The notes under the pieces: generated by a model | Seen by the model: only the letters and a program-made list of their open reading frames with translations | The model's database searches: none | Told to the model about the DNA's origin: nothing | Source: JASMHC01 sp964476515 | GTDB taxonomy: Bacteria > Pseudomonadota > Alphaproteobacteria > Rhodobacterales > Rhodobacteraceae | DNA: 8,488 nt | Reading direction: 5' to 3' | Assembly (NCBI GenBank): GCA_964476515.1 | Contig: CAYZAY010000101.1 | Span: 1 to 8,488, forward strand | Translations under genes and position numbers: made by a program | In this document: positions 1 through 6,423 of the stretch, one piece after another | Layout: every line of letters starts with the position of its first letter | How positions within the stretch are numbered: the first letter of the stretch is position 1

Positions 1-405
1 CGCCGCCGCGTCCGATCCGGCGCCGGGTTCTGTCAGGCAGTAGCTCAGCACCGTCTCCATCGCCACGGCGCCCGGCAGCAGCCGGTCGCGAAGGGCGGGG
101 GCGGCATGACGGTCGATCATGCCGCCGCACATGTTGTGGATCGACAGGAAAGATCCAACAGAGGGACAGGCCATCGCCAAAGCTTCAAAAACCAGCGTCG
201 CGTCGAGACGGGATAGACCCGACCCGCCGTATTCTTCGGCAACATAAAGCCCGCCGAAGCCAAGTTCGCCGATCTCAGGCCAGAGTTCTTTCGGGATGGT
301 GCCTTCGGCCTCCCATTTCTGGGCGTTCGGCGCGATGCGGTCCTGCCCAAAGGCGTAGGCCATATCAAAAATAGCCTGTTGTTCTTCTGTCAGGGCAAAA
401 TCCAT
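1..405 (-). CDS. Acyl-CoA dehydrogenase, isobutyryl-CoA dehydrogenase-like (N-terminal part; truncated by window edge)
   Basis: The first 135 codons are visible; the rest lies left of the window. The protein starts MDFALTEEQQAIFDMAYAFG, a typical acyl-CoA dehydrogenase N-terminal helix. Residues 121-134 read SYCLTEPGAGSDAA, the conserved FAD/acyl-CoA binding segment, and SIHNMCGGMID at 88-98 resembles isobutyryl-CoA dehydrogenase (ACAD8) more than short-chain or isovaleryl enzymes, as far as I can recall those sequences. The inferred role is FAD-dependent oxidation of isobutyryl-CoA to methacrylyl-CoA in cytoplasmic valine degradation, passing electrons to ETF. The nearby mmsA supports this. 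The start is the ATG at 403-405, with GGAG eight bases upstream. Base composition is odd: about 65% GC, versus roughly 53% in neighbouring genes. The catalytic Glu is not in view, so another branched-chain acyl-CoA substrate remains possible. Confidence 0.9.
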   Translation of the reverse strand, partial: MDFALTEEQQAIFDMAYAFGQDRIAPNAQKWEAEGTIPKELWPEIGELGFGGLYVAEEYGGSGLSRLDATLVFEALAMACPSVGSFLSIHNMCGGMIDRHAAPALRDRLLPGAVAMETVLSYCLTEPGAGSDAAA

Positions 406-432
406 CGCATTGTCTCCGGTCGTCTGGCTGAA

Positions 433-448
433 TTGAACGCTCGTTTAT
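433..448. promoter_or_regulatory. Candidate palindromic operator upstream of the acyl-CoA dehydrogenase gene
   Basis: The sequence TTGAACGCTCGTTTAT contains a perfect palindrome AACG-CT-CGTT (436-445), with imperfect symmetry extending two or three bases on each side. It lies about 30 bases upstream of the dehydrogenase start codon. That is where a repressor site overlapping the promoter or early leader would be expected. Two short half-sites separated by two bases are typical of TetR-family operators, and TetR regulators commonly control acyl-CoA degradation genes. The regulator is not in this window, so its identity is inference. Confidence 0.4.
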
Positions 449-488
449 TTCCCAATTGTTTCGAGAGTTTTGCAAGCGGGTCGTGACG

Positions 489-1622
489 TCACAAACCTTC
501 TGAAAATTCGCCCACAAGGGAATCCACAACAGACCTTAAAGCCGCCTGATTGTCGCCGCCTGCATCAATCGTTCTCTGATAGACCAATCGCTGGCGTTGG
601 GCGGAAGATCCGTTGTTCGCAATGTCTTTGGCGCGCGATATTTCGGCAAGACACCCTAGGGTTTCTGCGTCCTCACCCACCAGTTCAAGCAGCTCGTCCA
701 TAAGGTCGGAAATTGATTTCACCTCGGCAGCACCAAAATCAATAAGCCCCTCGCTGACGCCATATCGTTGTGCACGCCAACGGTTTTCGCCGACCAAGAA
801 GCGGTCATAAACCCGCCAGCGTTGATTGTTTTTGCGCAACCGCCACAACATCCGCATGAGGCATTGCGTAATAGCGGCCATAGTCAGCGCATCCTCCATC
901 CGCGGGGACACGTCGCAAATTCTGTTCTCAAGTGTTTGAAAACGGGCCGACGGGCGCAGGTCCCACCAGATTTTCGTGCTATCTGCGATGGCACCCGTGT
1001 CCACGATCATCTGAATTGACCGCTCGTATTCGGACCAACTGTTGAAAACGGGCGGAAGCCCCGTGCGCGGCAGATTGTCAAACACCGTCAGCCGGTAACT
1101 GGCTAGGCCGGTGTCTTCGCCCTTCCAATAGGGGGACGACCCTGACAGCGCCAAAAGATGCGGAAGGAAATAGGGGAACTGCGCTAAAAGATCGATGCGA
1201 GCTTCGTCGTTTTCTATGCCGACATGGACGTGTTGACCACAGATCAGCATTCGCCTAGCCACACCCGCCAGATCGCGCGACAGATCGTGATAGCGTGGAT
1301 TATCGGTGTGATGCTGGCTGTGGTAATCTGCCGATGGATGGCACGACGCAGCAATAGGGGCCATACCGTATTTGTGGGCAACATTTCGGACGCAGGTTCG
1401 TAAGCGTCTAAGATCTTCGCGCGCTTGCGATATGTTTTGACAGACCTTGGTGCCAATTTCGATCTGGCATTGCAGGAATTCAGGGCTGACTTGGCCCTCT
1501 AGTTCGGCTTTGCAGTCGTTCATCAGCGCTTCCGGCGCTTCGACCAAATCAAGCGTTTCAAGATCAACTAGAAGATATTCTTCTTCGATGCCGATCGTAA
1601 AGCTGGGTTCAAATGCTGACAT
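489..1622 (-). CDS. Carboxylate-amine ligase, GCS2 / YbdK family
   Basis: 377 residues, the usual length for the family-2 glutamate-cysteine ligase group. Family signatures run in order: GIEEE at residues 11-15, GQHVHVGI at 129-136, SSPYWKGEDTGLASYR at 162-177, PRTGLP at 185-190, WWDLRPS at 219-225 followed by LENRICD at 231-237, and ENRWRAQRYG at 279-288. Known members join a carboxylate (often the gamma-carboxyl of glutamate) to an amine using ATP. E. coli YbdK has only weak gamma-glutamylcysteine synthetase activity, so the substrate here cannot be named. The start ATG at 1620-1622 has AGGGAGG five bases upstream. The gene lies between two valine-degradation genes on the same strand, but a hairpin separates it from mmsA, so it may have its own promoter. 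The protein is cytoplasmic, with no signal peptide. Confidence 0.92.
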   Translation of the reverse strand: MSAFEPSFTIGIEEEYLLVDLETLDLVEAPEALMNDCKAELEGQVSPEFLQCQIEIGTKVCQNISQAREDLRRLRTCVRNVAHKYGMAPIAASCHPSADYHSQHHTDNPRYHDLSRDLAGVARRMLICGQHVHVGIENDEARIDLLAQFPYFLPHLLALSGSSPYWKGEDTGLASYRLTVFDNLPRTGLPPVFNSWSEYERSIQMIVDTGAIADSTKIWWDLRPSARFQTLENRICDVSPRMEDALTMAAITQCLMRMLWRLRKNNQRWRVYDRFLVGENRWRAQRYGVSEGLIDFGAAEVKSISDLMDELLELVGEDAETLGCLAEISRAKDIANNGSSAQRQRLVYQRTIDAGGDNQAALRSVVDSLVGEFSEGL

Positions 1623-1703
1623 CTGCGCCTCCCTTTTGGGGACTGATGGTGACAGCCAATCCCCGCGTAGGCAACATTTCAGGTCAAACTAATTCTTGTG
1701 TCT

Positions 1704-1747
1704 AAAAATATCCTCGGGGGTCCAAGGGGGGCAGCTAGCCCCCCTTG
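1704..1747 (-). terminator. Hairpin plus T-tract after mmsA (likely transcription terminator)
   Basis: Ten bases at 1723-1732 (CAAGGGGGGC) pair perfectly with 1738-1747 around a five-base loop, beginning 13 bases past the mmsA stop codon. On the minus strand the hairpin is followed by CCCCCGAGGATATTTTT (1720 down to 1704), whose T run would serve as the U-tract. The T run begins about 14 bases beyond the perfect stem rather than directly after it. The G-run could alternatively pair with the nearer CCCCC and bring the stem closer to the T run. The direction is inferred from the T run and from mmsA. Confidence 0.7.
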
Positions 1748-1760
1748 CTTGGTTTCTGGA

Positions 1761-3260
1761 TTAATCCATGGCCTTGAAGTTGAACTCGCCGCCTTCTTTG
1801 ATGCCCGAGAACCAGCGTGCGGTTACGGTTTTGGTGCGAGTGTAGAACTTGAACGCGTCTGGGCCATACTGGTTCAAATCACCAAATGCCGATTTTTTCC
1901 AGCCGCCGAACGAGAAGTAAGACAGCGGAACTGGGATCGGGAAGTTGATGCCAACCATGCCGACGTTGACGCGATGCGCAAAGTCACGGGCGGTGTCGCC
2001 ATCAGCAGTATAGATCGCTGTGCCGTTGCCGTACTGGTTTTCCATAGTCAGTTTAAGAGCGTCTTCGTAGCTGTCTTTGCGCACCATCGACAGGACTGGG
2101 CCAAAGATTTCTTCTTTGTAGATGTCCATGTCTTCGGTGACGTTGTCGAACAGGGTTGGGCCAACAAAATAGCCGTCCTCATACCCTTGGATCGAGAAGT
2201 CACGACCGTCGCGAACCAAAGTAGCCCCCTGTTCTTCGCCAGATGTGATCAAACCTTTGACCCGCTCTTGCGATGCTTTGGTGATCACCGGACCATAGTC
2301 CACATCGTCGCCAGACGTGTAGGGGCCAACTTTAAGCTTATCTATTCGCGGGATCAGGCGTTCGACCAGCGCATCGGCGGCTTCTTTGCCAACGGGAACA
2401 GCGACCGAAATTGCCATGCAGCGTTCGCCAGCCGCGCCAAAGCCTGCGCCCACAAGCGCGTCTGCTGCCATGTCCATGTCTGCGTCAGGCATGATGATCA
2501 TGTGGTTCTTCGCGCCGCCAAAGCACTGTGCTCGCTTACCGTTCGCGGTTGCGCGGCTGTAGATGTAATGCGCGATGGGGGTTGAGCCGACAAAGCCAAC
2601 CGCCTGAATAGTTTCGTTGTCCAAAAGGGCATCAACAGCTTCTTTGTCGCCGTTTACGACCTGAAGAACGCCGTCAGGCAGGCCAGCTTCTTTGATTAGT
2701 TCGGCAAGGCGCAAAGTTGTTGACGGGCAGCGTTCAGAAGGTTTTAGGACCATAGCATTACCTGACGAAAGCGCCGGTGCCATTTTCCAAAGCGGGATCA
2801 TTGCGGGGAAGTTGAATGGCGTGATGCCCGCAACAACACCCAGTGGCTGACGAACCGAATAAAGGTCAATGCCCGGTCCGCCGTCACCCATAAAGTCGCC
2901 CTTCAGATGGCTAGGCGCCCCCATGCAGACTTCGACCACTTCTAAACCACGCTGGACGTCACCGCGTGCATCGGGAAGAGTTTTACCATGTTCGCGGCTG
3001 ATCAGTTCGGCCAATTCGTCCATGTGCTCTTCGATCAAAGCGCCAAACTTCATCATAACGCGCGCGCGGCGTTGCGGGTTTGTTGCGCCCCAAGCGACCT
3101 GAGCAGCGGCTGCCTTTTTAACAACGGCGTCAACTTCGGCTTTCGTCGCGAGCGGTACTTTCGCCTGCACTTCACCAGTTGCTGGGTTCATAACATCGGC
3201 AAATCGGCCCGACGTGCCGGCGACGTGTTCGCCGTCGACGTAGTGTGTAAGTTCGGTCAT
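1761..3260 (-). CDS. mmsA: Methylmalonate-semialdehyde dehydrogenase (CoA-acylating)
   Basis: 499 residues of the aldehyde dehydrogenase superfamily, the standard length for this enzyme. It converts methylmalonate semialdehyde, CoA and NAD+ to propionyl-CoA, CO2/bicarbonate and NADH in valine (and thymine or inositol) degradation, and acts on malonate semialdehyde too. Visible residues are Asn150 in TPFNFP, Lys173 in VLKPSE, and the nucleophile Cys281 in GAAGERCMA. Where hydrolytic aldehyde dehydrogenases carry the general-base Glu (ELGGK), this protein reads CFGGAKNH at 246-253. That loss is characteristic of the CoA-dependent subfamily. I chose the ATG at 3258-3260 because it gives the family N-terminus (MTELTHYVDGEHV) and has AGGAG seven bases upstream. 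The frame stays open further upstream, but only through the divergent regulator. A LysR gene faces it across 104 bp. Confidence 0.96.
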   Translation of the reverse strand: MTELTHYVDGEHVAGTSGRFADVMNPATGEVQAKVPLATKAEVDAVVKKAAAAQVAWGATNPQRRARVMMKFGALIEEHMDELAELISREHGKTLPDARGDVQRGLEVVEVCMGAPSHLKGDFMGDGGPGIDLYSVRQPLGVVAGITPFNFPAMIPLWKMAPALSSGNAMVLKPSERCPSTTLRLAELIKEAGLPDGVLQVVNGDKEAVDALLDNETIQAVGFVGSTPIAHYIYSRATANGKRAQCFGGAKNHMIIMPDADMDMAADALVGAGFGAAGERCMAISVAVPVGKEAADALVERLIPRIDKLKVGPYTSGDDVDYGPVITKASQERVKGLITSGEEQGATLVRDGRDFSIQGYEDGYFVGPTLFDNVTEDMDIYKEEIFGPVLSMVRKDSYEDALKLTMENQYGNGTAIYTADGDTARDFAHRVNVGMVGINFPIPVPLSYFSFGGWKKSAFGDLNQYGPDAFKFYTRTKTVTARWFSGIKEGGEFNFKAMD

Positions 3261-3275
3261 GGGGAATCTCCTAAA

Positions 3276-3301
3276 AATCTTGCGCGAACAATAATCTTGC
3301 G
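3276..3301. promoter_or_regulatory. Direct repeat AATCTTGCG x2, candidate regulator binding site
   Basis: AATCTTGCG occurs at 3276-3284 and again, identical, at 3293-3301, a 17-base period, within the 104 bp between mmsA and its divergent LysR-type regulator. Further TTGC-containing elements follow: the perfect palindrome TTTTGCAAAA at 3337-3346 and ATTGCA at 3346-3351. LysR regulators usually bind several related sites in such divergent gaps. No clean T-N11-A box stands out, so assigning these repeats to this regulator is inference. Confidence 0.35.
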
Positions 3302-3321
3302 AAAATAGAAGAAAAAGAGGC

Positions 3322-3330
3322 ATTATACCA
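3322..3330 (-). promoter_or_regulatory. mmsA: Extended -10 promoter element for mmsA
   Basis: Read on the minus strand, 3330 down to 3322 is TGGTATAAT, a perfect TATAAT with the TGn extension that can compensate for a poor -35. The best -35 match at usable spacing is weak (CTGCAA, 19 bases upstream). Transcription would begin near 3315, giving a leader of about 55 bases. The two AATCTTGCG repeats would then lie inside the leader, and the TTTTGCAAAA palindrome just upstream of the -10. Confidence 0.55.
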
Positions 3331-3364
3331 AAAGGGTTTTGCAAAATTGCAGAGGGGTGGTGAA

Positions 3365-4264
3365 ATGGATCCTCAGTGGGATGATATGCGCATATTTCTT
3401 GCGGTGGCGCGGACAGAAAGCCTGTCTGGCGCAGGCCGTGAATTAAAGGTCGATCCGGCAACTGTCGGCCGCAGAATCGCCAGATTAGAAGAGGCATTGG
3501 GAACACCGCTTTTCGCCAAGTCTCCTCAGGGGTATGCGCCGACCGATGCAGGGCAGCGGTTGCTGGCACATGCCGAACGGGCAGAACAAGCGATGGAAGG
3601 TGCGGTTGAAGAACTGGCTGGAACATCGGGGCAATTGTCAGGGCAAATCAGGATCGGCGCGCCAGATGGATGCGCAAATTTCATTCTGCCTCAAGTTTGC
3701 GCCGAGATTTCGGAGAGCAATCCGGATCTTGATATCCAGATCGTGTCGCTTCCGCGGGTGTTTAATCTGACTAAACGGGAAGCTGATATGGCGATTGGCG
3801 TTAGCCAGCCAACAGCTGGCCGACTTAGCGTGCAAAAGATCACCGATTACACACTTAGTCTTGTCGGCGCGCGGAGCTATCTTAGAAACCACGCGCCCAT
3901 TGAGAGCATGGATGATCTAAAGGGTCATAAAATTGTCGGTTACATTCCGGATATGATTTTCGACAAAGAGCTGGATTACCTCTCTGAAATCGGGGTGGAT
4001 CGGGTGATGCTCGCGTCTAATTCAGTTTCCGTCCAAATGGCATGGATACGAGAAGGGCACGGGATTGGAATTGTGCACGACTTTGCGACGAAAAATTTTC
4101 GTCGTCGGATGGCTTCAATTCTGCTGGATCAATTTTCTCTGACGCGCGCATTTTATCTTATTCGCCATCAGGATGATCGTCGGTTGGAGCGAATGAATCG
4201 CTTCTCTGAGGCTTTGGTGATCGGTATTCGAAATGAAGTGGCCAGATTGCAGACTGAAACTTGA
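3365..4264 (+). CDS. LysR-type transcriptional regulator, divergent from mmsA
   Basis: 299 residues, normal for the family. Residues 1-60 form the winged helix-turn-helix: DDMRIFLAVARTESLSGAGR, then VDPATVGRRIARLEEALGTPLF at 29-50, where the recognition helix has ATVGRRIARLE in place of the more common QPAVS pattern. A linker helix (about 65-90) and an effector-binding domain resembling periplasmic binding proteins (about 93-295) follow. Many LysR proteins regulate the gene divergent to them, so this is the likely regulator of mmsA and perhaps of the wider valine locus. The effector cannot be read from sequence. I chose the ATG at 3365 (MDPQWDDMRIF), with GAGGGG seven bases upstream. An in-frame TTG at 3347 would add six residues but has no comparable ribosome-binding site. 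The stop is 60 bases before the CBS gene on the same strand. Confidence 0.93.
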   Translation: MDPQWDDMRIFLAVARTESLSGAGRELKVDPATVGRRIARLEEALGTPLFAKSPQGYAPTDAGQRLLAHAERAEQAMEGAVEELAGTSGQLSGQIRIGAPDGCANFILPQVCAEISESNPDLDIQIVSLPRVFNLTKREADMAIGVSQPTAGRLSVQKITDYTLSLVGARSYLRNHAPIESMDDLKGHKIVGYIPDMIFDKELDYLSEIGVDRVMLASNSVSVQMAWIREGHGIGIVHDFATKNFRRRMASILLDQFSLTRAFYLIRHQDDRRLERMNRFSEALVIGIRNEVARLQTET

Positions 4265-4324
4265 CACTGCAGCGGAAATGCGGCGATCCTATAGATATAA
4301 ATTTTCTAATACGGAGGCCATTCG

Positions 4325-4759
4325 ATGCTCGTGCAACAAATCCTTAATTCCAAGGGCTCTCATGGAGTCATTACGGTAACGCCTAGCACGAAAATCTCGG
4401 AGGTCTCTTCAATTCTGGCGGATAAACATATCGGTGGCCTGATCGTTTCTGCCGATGGCGAATCTGCCGACGGGATCATCTCGGAACGTGACATCGTGCG
4501 TGTCGTTGCTGAAAACGGTGCAAAATGTCTGGATTTCGAAGTCGGAACCGTGATGACCAAAGATCTAAAGACCTGCGCTGTCGACGACTCAGCAGATGCG
4601 ATTATGCAACGTATGACCGACGGTCGCTTCCGTCACATGCCAGTTGAAGCAAACGGCAAGATGGTTGGTATCGTAACGATTGGCGATCTGGTTGCAGCCC
4701 GTTTGTCTGAGCTTTCGATGGAAAAGGATGCCCTTGAGGGCATGATTATGGGTCACTAA
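4325..4759 (+). CDS. Two-CBS-domain protein
   Basis: 144 residues made of a tandem CBS (Bateman) module and nothing else. CBS1 spans about residues 14-65 with the GIISERDIVR motif at 50-59. CBS2 spans about 80-130, preceded by VMTKD and ending MVGIVTIGDLVAARL. The paired domains commonly bind adenosine nucleotides (AMP, ATP, NADH or S-adenosylmethionine) and act as energy or redox sensors. Stand-alone versions are common in alphaproteobacteria, but their partners are mostly unknown, so no specific function is assigned. There is no signal peptide or membrane segment, so it should be cytoplasmic. GGAGG lies seven bases before the ATG. The gene sits 60 bases after the LysR stop and 80 bases before coaD. 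It could be co-transcribed with either, and no clear promoter or terminator separates them. Confidence 0.9.
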   Translation: MLVQQILNSKGSHGVITVTPSTKISEVSSILADKHIGGLIVSADGESADGIISERDIVRVVAENGAKCLDFEVGTVMTKDLKTCAVDDSADAIMQRMTDGRFRHMPVEANGKMVGIVTIGDLVAARLSELSMEKDALEGMIMGH

Positions 4760-4839
4760 TTCAGGTTTCTGCAGGTGCATCTTGCATTTGAGCGCGCAAT
4801 ATTGTTGCGTGTCCGAAGAACTTAATCGGAGATTTCTTC

Positions 4840-5334
4840 ATGCGCGTCGGACTCTATCCCGGAACATTTGACCCAGTCACTTTGGGGCATTTGGATATTA
4901 TTAAGCGGGCCGCATTGTTGGTGGATCGGCTTGTCATCGGCGTTGCGATCAACCGTGACAAGGGGCCGTTGTTTACGCTTGAAGAACGCGTCGCCATGAT
5001 CGAGAGCGAGTGCGCAGAGCTATCGCGTGAAACCGGAACTGAGATTGTCGCGCACCCTTTTGAGAACCTGTTGATCAATTGTGCACGCGACGTTGGTGCT
5101 CAGGTGATTGTTCGTGGTCTTCGTGCTGTGTCAGATTTTGAGTATGAATTTCAAATGGTTGGCATGAACCGTGCATTGGATAGCTCGGTCGAAACCGTAT
5201 TCCTGATGGCTGAGGCTAAGCATCAGGCGATTGCTTCAAAGCTGGTAAAAGAAATTGCACGGCTTGACGGTGACGTTTCGAAATTCGTCACCCCAGCCGT
5301 GCAAACTGCTTTGGTTGAACGCCTAAGCGAATGA
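4840..5334 (+). CDS. coaD: Phosphopantetheine adenylyltransferase
   Basis: 164 residues, the usual size. The enzyme transfers AMP from ATP to 4'-phosphopantetheine, giving dephospho-CoA and pyrophosphate, the penultimate step of coenzyme A synthesis in the cytoplasm. The nucleotidyltransferase signature is at the N-terminus (GTFDPVTLGHLDII, residues 8-21, with the TxGH form of the HxGH motif ending at His17). VRGLRAVSDFEYE at 91-103 is the conserved substrate-binding stretch, and IASKLVKEIA at 131-140 corresponds to the ISSxxVKE nucleotide-binding loop. GGAGA lies seven bases before the ATG. The last four codons overlap the 3' end of convergent gap by 12 bases. A product of the mmsA pathway, propionyl-CoA, is a CoA ester, but I see nothing that ties coaD to that pathway beyond position. 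Confidence 0.97.
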   Translation: MRVGLYPGTFDPVTLGHLDIIKRAALLVDRLVIGVAINRDKGPLFTLEERVAMIESECAELSRETGTEIVAHPFENLLINCARDVGAQVIVRGLRAVSDFEYEFQMVGMNRALDSSVETVFLMAEAKHQAIASKLVKEIARLDGDVSKFVTPAVQTALVERLSE

Positions 5335-6384
5335 CAACACACGCTCGGACGGCGTTGACTGTCCGGCGCGACTAGGCGTGTCTTTGATCAGCTTTCCCAT
5401 CGCAACGGCAGTATCTGCCATGCGGTTCGAGAAACCCCATTCGTTGTCGTACCAAGTTAGAATCCGGCACATGTTGCCGTCCATGACTTTGGTCTGATCA
5501 GTTGCAAAGATTGAGCTGTGCGTGTCGTGGTTGAAATCCATCGACACCAATTGGCGGTCGGTCGCATCAAGAACGCCGTTTAGCCGCCCATCAGTCGCCG
5601 CGCGGATCGCATCGTTGATTTCTTCAGGTGTGGTGTTTCGCTCAGCTTCAAATGTCAGATCAACGACCGAGACATTTGGCGTTGGAACACGGATTGCTGT
5701 GCCGTCCAGTTTTCCGTTCAGCTCTGGCAGTACCAGACCCACAGCCTTTGCCGCGCCGGTTGAAGTCGGGATCATCGATATTGCCGCGGCGCGCGCGCGA
5801 TACAGGTCTTTGTGCATCGTATCGAGCGTCGGTTGATCGCCGGTGTAGCTGTGCACGGTGGTCATGAAACCGCGTTTGATGCCGACGGTTCTGTCAAGGA
5901 TTTGTGCGACAGGGGCAAGACAGTTTGTTGTGCAAGACGCGTTGGAAACGACCAAATCATCAGCAGAAAGAGTGTCGTCATTCACACCGTAAACAATTGT
6001 TTTATCAGCATTATTAGACGGAGCAGACACGAGAACACGCTTAGAGCCGTTCTTTAAGTGAATGGCCGCTTTTTCACGGTCTGTAAAAATTCCTGTGCAT
6101 TCAAGCGCAATATCGACTTCGCCCCAAGGCAGTTCAGCCGGATTGCGGATAGCAGTGACTTTGATCGGGCCGCGACCTACGTCGATTGAGTCTTCGGTTG
6201 AAGTAACTTCGACCGGGAAACGGCCATGCACGCTGTCGTATTGAAGAAGGTGGGCGTTGGTTTCTACCGGTCCCAGATCGTTGATGGCGATAACCTCAAT
6301 GTCGGTCCTGCCAGATTCGATGATGGCACGCAGAACGTTTCGCCCGATACGGCCAAATCCGTTGATTGCAACTTTGACAGTCAT
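5323..6384 (-). CDS. gap: Glyceraldehyde-3-phosphate dehydrogenase, type I
   Basis: 353 residues. It interconverts glyceraldehyde 3-phosphate and 1,3-bisphosphoglycerate with NAD(P) in glycolysis and gluconeogenesis. The Rossmann start reads VAINGFGRIGRNVLRA. The catalytic centre is SNASCTTNCLAP with Cys151, and His178 follows in TTVHSYTGDQ. The conserved WYDNEWGFSNRMADT stretch is at 311-325. INDLGPVETNAHLLQYD near 35-50 shapes the coenzyme site. Its Asp36 is the acidic residue usually linked to NAD preference, but preference is uncertain. A usual member would end near residue 333, just after AVAMGKLI. This one continues KDTPSRAGQSTPSERVLSFA, about 20 residues, into the 3' end of convergent coaD. 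The start ATG at 6382-6384 has AGAGGA seven bases upstream. Two LacI-type palindromes lie directly upstream, suggesting carbon-source control. Confidence 0.96.
   Translation of the reverse strand: MTVKVAINGFGRIGRNVLRAIIESGRTDIEVIAINDLGPVETNAHLLQYDSVHGRFPVEVTSTEDSIDVGRGPIKVTAIRNPAELPWGEVDIALECTGIFTDREKAAIHLKNGSKRVLVSAPSNNADKTIVYGVNDDTLSADDLVVSNASCTTNCLAPVAQILDRTVGIKRGFMTTVHSYTGDQPTLDTMHKDLYRARAAAISMIPTSTGAAKAVGLVLPELNGKLDGTAIRVPTPNVSVVDLTFEAERNTTPEEINDAIRAATDGRLNGVLDATDRQLVSMDFNHDTHSSIFATDQTKVMDGNMCRILTWYDNEWGFSNRMADTAVAMGKLIKDTPSRAGQSTPSERVLSFA
5339..5381. terminator. Inverted repeat at the coaD/gap junction, weak terminator candidate
   Basis: ACACGC at 5339-5344 pairs with GCGTGT at 5376-5381, and CGGAC at 5346-5350 pairs with GTCCG at 5361-5365, with a lopsided internal loop of one versus ten bases. 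The structure starts five bases after the coaD stop and lies wholly within the coding sequence for the extra C-terminal tail of gap. Only CTTT follows it on the plus strand, and there is no T run on the minus strand, so it is not a classical intrinsic terminator in either direction. Confidence 0.3.
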
Positions 6385-6405
6385 TTCCTAATCCTCTGCG
6401 GCACA

Positions 6406-6417
6406 GTTAGCGCTAAC
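6406..6417. promoter_or_regulatory. LacI-type palindromic operator upstream of gap, proximal copy
   Basis: GTTAGCGCTAAC is a perfect 12-base palindrome with a central CG, 22 bases upstream of the gap start codon. A central CG flanked by symmetric arms is the classic shape of LacI-family operators. A nearly identical copy lies 18 bases further out, centre to centre. Rhodobacterales are reported to have a LacI-family regulator of central carbon metabolism (CceR). This may be such a site, but I have not matched it to a published motif. Confidence 0.55.
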
Positions 6418-6423
6418 AAGTAT

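Noticed and set aside
1638..1664. Possible hairpin GGGGA/TCCCC in the leader of the carboxylate-amine ligase gene
   Set aside because: The stem is only five base pairs around a 17-base loop, with no T run or recognised riboswitch pattern.
1698..2585. 295-codon open frame on the plus strand
   Set aside because: It is antisense to mmsA. The translation is rich in His, Cys and Arg with no recognisable domain, as expected from the reverse of a well-conserved coding region.
3347..3364. Upstream TTG start for the LysR gene
   Set aside because: It would add six residues not typical of the family. The ATG at 3365 has GAGGGG at good spacing and begins the usual helix-turn-helix domain.
3261..3626. 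N-terminal extension of the mmsA frame by about 120 codons
   Set aside because: The extension lies antisense to the LysR gene and across the intergenic promoter and shows no family similarity. The ATG at 3258-3260 has a good ribosome-binding site and gives the normal family length.
4261..4266. Perfect -35 hexamer TTGACA before the CBS gene
   Set aside because: No acceptable -10 lies 16-18 bases downstream. The nearest TATAGA is 23 bases away. The hexamer also overlaps the LysR stop codon, so chance is likely.
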